DNA of 64,000 nt, taken from assembly GCA_964035575.1 (NCBI GenBank), contig OZ037862.1, positions 124,001 through 188,000 of the forward strand, given 5' to 3'. Positions 43,401 through 51,357 of this stretch are shown piece by piece. The translations under genes were made by a program, and so were the position numbers. Source of the DNA: Rhynchopus sp. YZ270_cl-10. Taxonomy: Eukaryota > Euglenozoa > Diplonemea > Diplonemida > Diplonemidae. Position 1 is the stretch's first letter. Each line of letters begins with the position of its first letter. A model generated the notes under the pieces. That model saw only the letters and a program-made list of their open reading frames with translations. It searched no databases and was not told the origin of the DNA.

Positions 43401-45456
43401 CGAAGCTCCTCGTCACCTCGGTGACAATAACGCCGTCCTTGCGTGTCTCAATGACGCTGTAGTTCTGTGTGTACACATCCTCAAACGTGTCCATCTTGCG
43501 GCGCTCCGCACAGGCCACAAAGACCTTCCGCTGTTCATGCTCCGCCAGGTACTCCTTCACGTCGTTGAGGTCCGAGGTGGGGGTGGTGCGCTTGGTGGCA
43601 ATGATGGCACGGATTTCAGCCTCCTTCTTTTGGTCGTGGGAGCCCCGAGCCTCTGGAACCAGCGCCACGCAGAAGAACTTACCCCCCTCAGCACGCACCC
43701 GACCACGTGTCTGAATCATCTGACGGAAACTCATCTTCGTGTACAACAAGCGGATCACTGTGTCGCACCGCGGCACATCAAGCCCCTCCTCGAGAACATT
43801 TGTTGCAATGATGGCACGCACGCTTTGTCTGCGGAAGGCGCTGATCTGCTCTTGCTGCTTGTCACCGGTCATGCCGTTCGGTGCCGACTTGCCGACCACC
43901 AGCCCAACCTTCACTGCATCCCTCGCGTCCTTGGTGAGTCGTGCTTCGAGGTGTTTCTGCAGCATCCTTGCTGCTGCCTTGGTTTGCACGAAGATGATCA
44001 CATTCTCTGCGGCGTTGTACTTCTCCACGATGAAGTCGAGCACAGGGCTCCCTCCTGCGGTACTGAGGGAGGGTGGGATGTCGTCTACACCCATGCCACT
44101 CGCCTCGCTCACAGCGATGTCGACACCCAACAGCAGCGACGTTTCGTATAGGGTCAGGAAGTCGACAAGCTTGTCGTACAGAGGCTTCTCGTCACGCTTG
44201 CGCTGGAAGCTCTCGTAGTTCGCGAGGAGAAGGTTGTGCAGGCGGTTCACGAGATTAGACACATCGCCTTCACCGAAGTCATACCCCCCGACACTTTTCC
44301 GTATCTGCTTGAGATACTCCTCTACGCGTGTAGAGAAGAATTTGTCAAACTCGGCGCCCCTGCTTTCACGTGGGAGATACACCTCCTCGACCCCCACAGG
44401 GGCACCCTGCGGCACGGACTGGTAGATCTGCACGCCCTGTCCGCAACGTCCGTATGCAGCGAGGACTGCGTCAATCTGTTCGTTCGCGTCTTTCTTTGAG
44501 CTCTCCACAAGGCTGGCAGAGAGCCCCACCACGCGTGGGGTGTACTCCGCGTCGTCATCCTGCCTGGCACGGATGTGCTCCAGCACGCCGTTGTAGTCGC
44601 TGCTCTCTGCAGTCTTCCTGACGTGGTGGCATTCATCGAAGACGAAGCAGCTGAACATCGTTGGACAGAGACGCCTCGCTTTGAAGGCCTCAATCAGCGA
44701 CCCTGCCGTGCACACCACAACGTCGGCCTCGTACAACTGAATCGCCTTGAAGAGCGCAGGGGTGTTCGTTTCGCTTGACAGCTGCACCGCGATGAGAACC
44801 GTGTCTGTCAGAATCGCAGCACTCTGCTGTGCCACCAACGGCAGTGTCTTGACCACGAAACACGACATGCGGGAGGGGTTCATCCGCTGGAACGCACCGA
44901 TGACCATGGTTGCGGCAAAGGTCTTCCCCTCGCCGGTAGGTATGACCAACAGAGAGTCCGCCAGCAGTGCCGACACGAAAGCCTCCTCCTGCAGTTCCGT
45001 CGGTATCTTCGCGCTTCGACTGATCCCCTCCCACCACTCAAAATCTTTGTAGTCCGACAAAGACGGGATGTGAACAGGCCTCTGCACTGTGTGCGACTGC
45101 TGGCAATGCATGCTGAGGGTTTCCCGATACTCAAGCTCTGGGAACTTTTCTCGGTCGCTGAAGTACTTACTCGGCTTCTCGACCACCGTTCCATTATAAC
45201 AAATGCTACCCTTCCCGAACGAGATGTGAGGCACATCCCCACCCACCTTTGTGGCAACCCTCTCCTTGCAATTCAAGCACCAGCATGCGGTCAGGGACAT
45301 CGACTTCTTTTGTATTGATACATCGTTGACAGTAACGAAGGTGTGCGCCTTGCTGATCAGCTCCGGTTTAAGACACAGCCCCTTTGACGCTACGAAGCAT
45401 ACGTCAGCTATAGGAATAATCTGCGCCTTACATTTGTTACACGTAACCGCCATCAT
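37456..45456 (-). CDS. Giant RIG-I-like helicase with N-terminal regulatory domain
   Basis: A single exon of 2,666 residues. Residues ~4-110 match the RIG-I-type C-terminal regulatory domain (RD): CNKCKAQIIPIADVCFV at the start, CWCLNC about 50 residues later (C6, C9, C60, C63 as likely zinc ligands), then GTVVEKPSKYFSDREKF. A superfamily 2 helicase follows at ~140-640: PTGEGKT (about 173), DECH (about 274), GLSAS, IIFVQTK, ATNVLEEGLDVPRCD and QTRGRVR (about 582), with a helical insert at ~350-480 as in RLR and Dicer helicases. The remaining 2,000 residues are unassigned: a KH-like TGATIAL ... GRPSGIRM stretch near 2100-2140, then an acidic and lysine-rich segment near 2300-2420. The likely role is ATP-dependent sensing or processing of viral or double-stranded RNA. 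I chose MMAV, just after an acceptor-like CTTCAG, over the upstream frame. In animals the RD follows the helicase; here it precedes it. Confidence 0.9.
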   Translation of the reverse strand: MMAVTCNKCKAQIIPIADVCFVASKGLCLKPELISKAHTFVTVNDVSIQKKSMSLTACWCLNCKERVATKVGGDVPHISFGKGSICYNGTVVEKPSKYFSDREKFPELEYRETLSMHCQQSHTVQRPVHIPSLSDYKDFEWWEGISRSAKIPTELQEEAFVSALLADSLLVIPTGEGKTFAATMVIGAFQRMNPSRMSCFVVKTLPLVAQQSAAILTDTVLIAVQLSSETNTPALFKAIQLYEADVVVCTAGSLIEAFKARRLCPTMFSCFVFDECHHVRKTAESSDYNGVLEHIRARQDDDAEYTPRVVGLSASLVESSKKDANEQIDAVLAAYGRCGQGVQIYQSVPQGAPVGVEEVYLPRESRGAEFDKFFSTRVEEYLKQIRKSVGGYDFGEGDVSNLVNRLHNLLLANYESFQRKRDEKPLYDKLVDFLTLYETSLLLGVDIAVSEASGMGVDDIPPSLSTAGGSPVLDFIVEKYNAAENVIIFVQTKAAARMLQKHLEARLTKDARDAVKVGLVVGKSAPNGMTGDKQQEQISAFRRQSVRAIIATNVLEEGLDVPRCDTVIRLLYTKMSFRQMIQTRGRVRAEGGKFFCVALVPEARGSHDQKKEAEIRAIIATKRTTPTSDLNDVKEYLAEHEQRKVFVACAERRKMDTFEDVYTQNYSVIETRKDGVIVTEVTRSFAAAVRTNIASNNQDYHKELCESLKKLFGKHHAHISGINIDVAESGRIAPYVFFLVVVKGKVTTLPLQPHFDPLDDIVARWSHTIKHEGNQRAVLLRCDPVRPLNVAPDTTFAATSLSLGSLDVLHNGGLCFHNSVTASTVACPVSGLSYPAHDFDVLFVRRVMCTNALLAARGIPKALSQEYMTHFKSRGDAESCAKRWQRAATSFARYKGDPLDFADLPEWQAVMDCGSVAAETYFLVFSEDGLHLACTSVRQVARFVVVPTKCVLHVAPGFTKLYLSVDNFGSDAEQCTSQADFDSRFVAAVQALGTLCVRIEPGARTYQAIAKLLHRSFPTLNIVFAKVQTPKKKLHYSGAKLAQLTHNCEAAFPKNPEHDAHWIANELRNAAAAVETMFPTLHAPTDSSTVFKRMYVQYLLDARLPGLTTHTLRAMWTQHRAFAPFLSAVVAHLHSMHAGLLNPLARQHGVEACNVNNTQLQDARWGALAEGHPVSIQTDITHQDPLCFKLALREQQDNLRVVGVRMFEAFGDVGHILQKNAGLGFVSACFDLGKETADVTRTYRIAYCLFNVLCVDRNTVFLSTAPEQTCKELCLWRPYRSHIHPPSESIFPRFHTTNQRICGHAPPSGAVEATIKTAVEKWCTEYKQPVSAVVGTDIFGVAPADTVMRKFLGSALGNVVVWVDSTLFKHLQALLKGDNASNQTSMLCARSHDVKVIFIKHATLMPVHRMLLQKHEDIPLYTSPLILEDVSSITAMGARSYSCPYFAPFVMDETFLSFVFAKSPKEAPGLLWYELKTLISEGRGSGSDGVMQQYARDQAVAEKVAAMLGGDRAAVPIAQSGRFFAFPNYDEQPQKATIVRMSRATFLLFGKEGTKQVAVLPDPSLQDAATWQQNYIICDLELLDDTPHGDAVYLPTRAIMNKWFKNQESNGKAPPQRVCLIADEHWVGLLDKAKKSDEEVKEFPEYPKKGVADMVCKVLGRGEHLRYASLAAQVGDPISASAWHELQFHQQSLVSSLLRDHPQTTAPLPALLQSFFAYIAHAVHASNCVSFSELLAKLNHFDVHIAGENAQRTRASAPRMAPFVERFSDFQRRYASEVTNHGEVLSAALRGASWGEQCERLLALQYLSQGVVFGSVERCEDVDGSAVDKHALGTSALLYFCERDDSVGNFAWRAAEVAKHFVTNDIVSFTFYGHASLCAGEQNAYSQIFVDTIPEILPDPEALFAVKGAVVVQVDRKGAKHNTLDVTDGSAIYRLSTCRTDVALSRRLAAHFAKTPVDFHVYRVATEVARLVGVVDSCRNYEDMNVSREALVKRNFFGDHELDLVLVEMLGCAVHHDNIAGPLLLNTSLHAFRDVDETALGSALLAFFRKTPAKKPAGAPQDRFADLAQYFSLFADTLQQTRHLEAAFSVIADCSPLNQQEIVIPAPALWFGNPGYFLKLWQQKTGATIALKAKNNARKAKLMLHARGRPSGIRMLIRARQFHKSFLQARYHRAKSSQRSFFPESVFLRLVGEAGDTAMVSFEKTTEALCNSTHDTKLRSIVKGINCQEMPQRADDAHYSALCRSYAEAVVRQVDDHADHAGADSDIQLSVRFGRFYLIDVQRSLSRFRLSVAELSQEMMKHTTKCDIYSQDEHCVVVTEETGREKKPDVHVNDDSDEPRIVDDNSSSDDSASEDTEGTEDPEDLEAESVGSEASVEEVRECKAPREPTEEERQAREAKKLREKKKNDEKKQREEQAIKDRPALDTAEVQATTKKNHISTSFAHANLATEAEMIHVVNSLENLGFKRVNNYGANFKFTVMHVKSDRRVAVRTENDFIPKSVEAQHLIYSSATFLDPTGRDDNSLTAHDVRLSTEQSLVEAHRLPLVPFFERHETEHFVLTEIGKEHFKNLEHILVNEEAMCFKSDAFPGAEAHVSPGSEIFFEQLGEGDHSKVTMYAHTRLSLATFGTTPLTQWQAGNGSKQHAQDWIEQVAKLAVQISTEARLFK

Positions 45457-45636
45457 CCCTGAAGTATGTGTGAGGAGGGAACCTCTAGGCAGGGGGTCCA
45501 AGAATGTGGGGCAAGGTTTTTTGCTTTTTTTTTTTTGCGTAACTTTGACTGCACCCGGGGGGCTGGAAAGCCTTCACGCACAGCGGTTATTTTCTTTCAA
45601 AATATTTTTTTTGTGCAAAAAAAAAAAAGAAGAGTT

Positions 45637-45675
45637 TATAAGATGATCCTAAGCCTCTCGTGCTTAGTCACCTTA
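45637..45675. promoter_or_regulatory. Spacer hairpin A, copy 7 (best preserved)
   Basis: Plus strand: ATAAGATGATCCTAAGC, loop CTCTCGT, GCTTAGTCACCTTAT. Three nested stems pair: ATAAG with CTTAT, TGA with TCA, CTAAGC with GCTTAG. In the sense of the surrounding genes it reads GGTGACTAAGCACGAGAGGC then TTAGGATCATCTTAT. It lies 209 bases after the stop codon of the upstream coiled-coil gene and about 180 bases before the giant helicase start. Nine copies are found in the window, each in a spacer between genes, so it is a candidate 3'-end, promoter or RNA-processing signal. Confidence 0.65.
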
Positions 45676-45881
45676 TCATATTCGTTATCGCACAGCATCA
45701 GCTAAAAAAAAAGAAAAGAAAAAAAAGCGCGGTTTGAACGTCTGACTGTTAACTCTTTTCTTTTTTATGTGTAGTTCTGTTCAAAGGCCGGCAAAAGGCT
45801 TCTTAGAAGCATATTTCTTTTTTCCAAGGTTATCGGGCAAATATTAGGGCAAAAAGCAACAAATTACAAAATAATAGCAAT

Positions 45882-48375
45882 CTATGTGTGCATGTCTGCG
45901 GCACATGTATCGGGCGTGTGTTCGACCCGTTTCAACAGCTCTGTATTGGTGCGACGCAGTACAGCTATAAGGCGCTCTGTGTCGGACACTTTGTTCGTAA
46001 GTGACTCGATAACGGCATCCTGTACAAATCGTTGTCGCATTGTTGTTTCCCCCCAACTTAATACCATTGTAACCCCCCACAACACCTCCACAGATTTATC
46101 ACCACTACCCAACATTTCCACATAGGGTGAAGAAACTTTTGCATACCTTTTGGCTCAGGGATCTGTCCCCCTTGAGAGCACTGAACTTCGCTTTGAGCGC
46201 GTCGTGCGCAGTCTTGAGTTTTTCGTACTCTCCGGTGAGGTTGCTTGCGACAACGTCTTCGTCTCTGCTTGCGGCGTTTGCTTTGCGAACGTCAGAGAGC
46301 TGTGCACGGAGTTGTTTGGTTTGGTCGCAGTGTATGCTTGCTTCTGCTGCAAGCTCGGTCTCGCGCATGCGCATCTTGGCGTTCTGCTGGAGTAGCTCGC
46401 TGCGGTCACGCTCCCAGCAGAGCTGCTTTCTTTGCAGCTCATCCGCACCCTTCGACGCCGTCCGCTCCACCTCCTGCTTCCCCTGCTCGACCAACCTCGA
46501 CAGCTCTACCACCTGCGCCTCAAGCATCTCCTGGCTCCGTTTCAACGACCCTTCTCTGTTTTGGATGTCCTTCTTCTCCTCGCTGACAGCGTCTGCCATC
46601 TTTTGTTGGTGGCGCAGCTCTGCCTCGAGCCTCGCCATGGAGAGCTTCGTCTCGCCCACCTCACGTTTGTTCTCTTTGGCTTCGTGCTCTAGGGTGGCGG
46701 CACGGCGGGTCGTTTCGTCGTGGCTGAGCTTTGCGAGGCCTTCCTTTTCTTCGAGGCGGCGGACGGCGGCGTGCTCTCTGCGTAGGGCCTGCGACTGGCT
46801 GGAGAGGAGGTGCTGGCGTTCGCGTTCGAAGCGTGTAGTCGCCTCGGAGAGGTCAGAGAGGAGACGGTCGCGTTCACGTTGGCATTCCTGCAGCTGGGCG
46901 TGCACGACGCTTGTGGTGTCGCCGTCGTGTGCAGCAGACGTACGGCGCATTGGTGCAGAGGAGGAGTTGCTGCGTGCCATCCGCTGCGCCTCCTTGCGTA
47001 CACGGTCCAACTCCATCTCTGCCGCAAACAGACGTTTTTCCATAGATGCCCGCGACTTCGCCTCTTGTTGCAGACGGATTTTGAGGTGCTCCCGATCTAA
47101 GTTCCCTGTCCGTGCTTTGGGTTCAAGGCCAGAGTTTTCATATTCAGCCAGCTTCGCCTCAGCCTGCGCGAGAAGTTCTTGGAGATCGCGGAACATCGAT
47201 TCCTTTTGTTGGAGAGCAACGCTGGCCCGCCGTTTCTCCTTTTCTGCCACATTGCATCGATCTGCCTTTGTTTCCGTCTGTTTTGACCGTTCCCTGAGAC
47301 GTTGATTCTCCACCTGCAAGGTGTTGAGAGACGCGAGGAGCTCTTTCAGCTTGCCGTCCTTGGTGAGGGCCCGCTTTGACGACTTTACCTTCTTCTGGAT
47401 TTCATCGTTCAGCCGCGTTGTCATGAGCGAGCTCTTCGCCTGCTCTGTGTGGAGCAGATCCGCGAGGGTGTGCTTCTCTTGCTCAAGCCTTTCTACCCTC
47501 CGAGCCAACTCCATCACATCCTCCGGCTGCGAGACCACATGCTGCGGTGCACTGTGCGCACTCCTACCATGCTGTGCTGGCGGCAGCGCCTTCACCATCT
47601 TCTTCGACGTCTTCCTCTGCACTGCATACGGTGCAATGACACGCTTCACGGTCGAAGGGTCAAATGAATCCCTCCCACGCTGCTTTTGCTTCGCTTGAGG
47701 AGAATCAGCACCTTCAGCATCCGCATCACTCTGATCATCCATCGGCGGCTTTGGCGGTACTACCGGAAGACTACACACCTCTTCCTCCTCATACACATCA
47801 GGCCCTTCCCTATGACTGTCTAACCTCTCCGATCCTGATGCAGTCGAGACAGCGGAAGGGCGTTTCTTAAGTCGCATAAGATGCAACGCTTTGCGTGACG
47901 CCTGCTGTGCATGAAAAGATCTCTTCTTAAACTGTGACGGTTGTGCCAAAGGGGTAGGCTGGTCTGGTGGGGGTTCTCTGATATGGAGATTCACGTTTGA
48001 GCCAAATCTGCGTTGTGCTTTGTGCGCTTCGATGGCGTAGAGCTGTTTCTTTGCGTGGACTTTGAAGGAGTTGGATTGAACGATCGCACGACAGTGTCGG
48101 TCACTCCCAGAGTCATAGCAGGTCGTGTTTGCGGCGGTAGAGGAATCCCAACAGTTTGTGCGGTCTCGCTTGCGGGGCTGCGCACTGCTTCCGGCGTAGC
48201 CTCGTTTTCCCTTTTCTAATACCTCATGGGTGCTGTGGAGGGAGAGGATCCCCTTCGCCCCTTTGGTGCTACGGTCCTTCACCCACTTTGAGATGTCTCC
48301 GGTGTTGTGGTGCGCTTCGTTGTCCCACCGTTGCATTTCATCTGAATCCCCATATGCAGACTCAGAGTCAAACAT
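45882..48375 (-). CDS. Long coiled-coil protein, two exons
   Basis: Exon 1 (46147-48375, 743 codons) and exon 2 (45882-46019, 45 codons) join at phase 0 (donor GTATGCAAA, acceptor TTTGTACAG) to give 788 residues. The first ~250 residues are polar and disordered, with basic clusters such as FKKRSF and RLKKRPS; from ~290 onward the protein is an almost continuous coiled coil rich in E, R, K, Q and L. No globular domain is recognised. It is the immediate upstream neighbour of the giant helicase in the same direction, but nothing in the sequence links their roles. Structural or centrosomal function is possible but not shown. Confidence 0.8.
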
Positions 48376-48733
48376 TCCAGACTCAGAAAGGTTTAAACCT
48401 CAAAGTCTAAGATGTACGCGATGCTTGATTAGGCGTAGGGGTGCCTTTTGTGCACCCAGAAGCAAAGTTGGAGGACAGAAGGTGAGATGGGAGATATTTT
48501 TTTTGTGTATAATTTTTTTTTTGCGAAAAGTGTTCGCTGTGTGGTGTGGGTTTGAGGGAGTTTTTGTCTATATTGGACGAAGAAATTTGAAATACCTTGA
48601 ACAGTGTACCTTGGCATGACCGGGGGGTGCACCGGGGTGGATCCAACCTTGTTGCAGGGAAGAATACAACGTGGTAGCGACAAAAGAAACTCAGTCGTTT
48701 CATAATAGAGAGCAAATCACAACAAGCGGCCAC

Positions 48734-49328
48734 ATGTCTCGACCATCAACCGGAGTCTTGCGTGCACTGCAAGATCTACCCGAGAAGGGTACATGGCAGC
48801 ATACCAGGAAGGTTTTTGGTGTACCTCTTTGCATGCGTGCACGTGTCGCATAATATAGTGGCACGGATCTGCAGCCTCCTACATAAAGGCATCAACGCTG
48901 CCTCCACACACCTCCCCGATGGTGAGGAGAACGTGTGGACAAGAACAGGACCCAAGCACAAGAAGAACCTACTCCCTGATGTGCACAAACACTCGCGTGT
49001 CATGCTGTACGAGTGCGCCTCCTACGTCTCCCACATCGGACTGAAAGCAGAGAGCCTTGCGTGGGAACATCAAGGTGGAAGGCCATTTTCGGAAACAAGG
49101 CGACGAGGCAGGACGCAGAAAACACGAACAGCGCTTGTGCATCGGAAGACACAACAGAAACGGCAGCAACCCAAACTAAATGATCCCGAAATCGGCAGAG
49201 CCTGGTGGGGAAAAAGGTGTAGGAAAACGTCAGAGCGACGAAAGAGAATTGTCGTCAAAACTTCTGAAAAAGGCTGCATCAACGGAGATAAAATAATATT
49301 GGGAGGAAGGGGGAGAAGGGGGAGGTGA
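48734..49328 (+). CDS. Lone plus-strand gene, basic protein (tentative model)
   Basis: The only gene model on the plus strand. Exon 1 (48734-48818) begins MSRPSTGVLRALQDLPEKG; a 40-base intron (GTGTACC ... ATAATATAG) leads to exon 2 (48859-49328), for 184 residues. The middle of exon 2 (ICSLLHKGINAASTHLPDG ... SRVMLYECASYVSHIGLK) has good codon bias and amphipathic helices; the last 70 residues are very basic (KTSERRKRIVVKTS). I do not recognise the family. The intron call and the 3' end are uncertain, and an alternative splice could remove part of the basic tail. A divergent promoter region would then lie between 48376 and 48733, shared with the coiled-coil gene. Confidence 0.4.
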
Positions 49329-49988
49329 GTACATTTTTTATGTAACATCTTGTCATGGATGTACTTTGTACACATGCATTTTTTTGTAATTTTTTTTTCT
49401 CGAAAAAACCCATGATGTAGCCGCTCCCATGAGAAAATGCTTCCGAGAGTGCGTGACACATCCTTTTTTGGTTTTTTTCTTCTTTGAGTGGAAAAACGAA
49501 AGAGAAACAAAAGATGGGAGGGGAAATATTGGGAAAAGGTGTGTTCTTGATTTTTTTGTGGGGAGATGGGGATCGGGTGGTATTGGGTCGACAATCACTC
49601 TACACGTGCTGGGTAAAGATGGGGTTTTTTAAAAAAATGTTCGACTCGATGAGTGCTATTTCCTTTTTGTAGCTAGTTAGCCCACGCTGTTTTTGTTTTG
49701 AAAACTTGTCTTGTTTTTTGTCCGGTTTTCCCCGGGTTTTGGTTTTTTTTCTAAGTACCCCAAAAACCAGGATTAACCGGGAAACACCGGGAATTCCCCA
49801 GGTTTTTGAGGACCCTCCTTTGTTGTTTTTTTTTTTACAATTGCCTCAATTACAATGAAAAATTGGAAGAAAAAAATACATCCCACACAAAAAAACACTC
49901 CTTTATTTTGGGTCTCCCAATAACGTTCATAAATCACACATAACACACATATTTTCTTTTTACACTCGCTTTATTTAACATCTGTTCT
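49329..49988. other. Gene-free spacer
   Basis: Convergent spacer between the plus-strand model and the cathepsin 3' end. T-rich, with a short imperfect inverted repeat near 49725-49805 (CCCCGGGTTTTGG against CCAGGATTAACCGGG). No gene is seen. Confidence 0.4.
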
Positions 49989-51098
49989 TTAGTAGTTGAA
50001 GGCTCCGGTCGGGTAGGACGAGGAGGAGAGGATGGCGCAGAGTCCGCAGTACTTGATGGGGGTGGTCTCTCCCTTGCAGGCGTCGCCGTCTTCGGGCTCC
50101 TCGTCCATGCCACAGGGCTCCTTGCCGTCTCCGAAGCGGGCAATGCGGATGTACCCCTTCTCTCCCCAGGACGCACCCCAGGAGTTACGCACAATCCAGT
50201 AGTCGTGGCCGCTGGCCTCGTCATTGCCGTAGCCAACCAGCACGACAGCGTGGTTCATGACGTAGCCGCACTTTGCATTGTTGTAGACACCCTCCTCGTA
50301 GAGGGACCACTCGCTTGCTGCCACGCTGATGGCGATGGGTCCGATGGTGGTCACTGCGTGCATGAGGGAGCCGTAGTGGTTCTTCTCGAGGGCAACGAAC
50401 CCGGTGTGTCCGACAACCGGGGGCTTGGTCTTGAGGGTCTCGCAGGAGCCGGTCTTGGCGGTGTATGGGTAACGCTCCTGGGCGACGAGGCCGTTGGTGA
50501 CGGAGTAGTTGAAGGCAAGGGGCTGGGTGGATCCGTCGCAGCCGCCTGCTCCACCGCACTGCTTCGGGTTGGGTGCGCAGGAGACGTACTGCTGCTCGGA
50601 GAGGTCGTGGAGCTTGCCGGTCGCAATGGCGCCGGCAGACTCAAGAGCGGCGGCAGCGCTGAACGCCCAGCAGCTTCCGCATGCCCCCTGGTTCTTCACC
50701 TCAGAGACGATGCCGTGCTTCTCACGCCAGTCCACAGCGGTTTCCGCAAGCGGGGTGGTGGGCACAGCGTGCACGCCAGCCCCCTGAACATTCGCGCCCC
50801 TCGCGTTGTGTCCGGTACGCTTGCTCACGACCTCCTCCTTGGTCCAGTCAGAAAACTCGTTGAGGCCCATCTTCCAGCTCTGCGTCTCGTCAGCATTGTG
50901 TGCACGGATGGCAGCAAGGTTCGCCTCGAAGACAACCTTGCGGCGGAGGTACTCCTGCATCGGGTACGGCGCCTTGCCGAACTCTGTGAGGTACGCGGCG
51001 TAGGAGTACTGTGCGTTGGCCTGGAGGTCACGCCATGTGGTCTTGCTGTACCCCTGGCAGAGGGGGAGCAGCGAGCAGAGGAGGAACGCGGTTCTCAT
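49989..51098 (-). CDS. Cathepsin L-like papain-family cysteine protease
   Basis: A single exon of 369 residues. Residues 1-16 form a signal peptide (RTAFLLCSLLPLCQG). The I29 propeptide at ~20-95 shows the ERFNIN-type helix (YLRRKVVFEANLAAIRAHN) and the GLNEFSDWTKEE block. The mature C1A domain begins near AVDWREK; QGACGSCWAFS holds the oxyanion Gln and catalytic Cys (about 143), MNHAVVLVGYG the catalytic His (about 282) and VRNSWGASWGEKGYIRI the Asn (about 308). Before the usual Cys-rich end there is an acidic insert (EPEDGDACKGE). The zymogen would mature in an acidic compartment or outside the cell; digestion of food or prey protein is the likely role. A short TIR element lies ~170 bases upstream of the start codon. 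Confidence 0.94.
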   Translation of the reverse strand: MRTAFLLCSLLPLCQGYSKTTWRDLQANAQYSYAAYLTEFGKAPYPMQEYLRRKVVFEANLAAIRAHNADETQSWKMGLNEFSDWTKEEVVSKRTGHNARGANVQGAGVHAVPTTPLAETAVDWREKHGIVSEVKNQGACGSCWAFSAAAALESAGAIATGKLHDLSEQQYVSCAPNPKQCGGAGGCDGSTQPLAFNYSVTNGLVAQERYPYTAKTGSCETLKTKPPVVGHTGFVALEKNHYGSLMHAVTTIGPIAISVAASEWSLYEEGVYNNAKCGYVMNHAVVLVGYGNDEASGHDYWIVRNSWGASWGEKGYIRIARFGDGKEPCGMDEEPEDGDACKGETTPIKYCGLCAILSSSSYPTGAFNY

Positions 51099-51264
51099 CT
51101 TGTGTAGCTGTCTGATGGGTTGCTGGGTGGGGTTGGGGAGGTAGGATTGCATACGACACACTGATGCGTTAGGTCGAGCCGTTAAGCTGCCTCACAAACC
51201 CATGGTAACGTCAGACATACCCCCATGAGGAAGAAGTAGGGAAACCCCGTAATTTAACAGTGTG

Positions 51265-51357
51265 ATCTATGATCGTCTCCGTGAGACACACAGGCTTGTG
51301 AGAGATCGTGAGAGCTTACTGAGCGCTAGTGAAAAAAATCTCTCCCCGTTCATAGAT
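51265..51357. mobile_element. TIR element, CTATGATCG family, short copy
   Basis: Ninety-three bases from ATCTATGATCGTCTCCGTGA to CTCTCCCCGTTCATAGAT. The two ends are inverted repeats of about 24 bases with a few mismatches. The outer flanks (GTG and CAC) extend the symmetry, so no clear target duplication is visible. It lies within the cathepsin 5' flank. Confidence 0.65.

Noticed and set aside
37456-45456. Cellular RNA-dependent RNA polymerase or RNase III domain in the tail of the giant helicase
   Set aside because: No DxDGD catalytic motif and no RNase III signature could be found by reading the tail.
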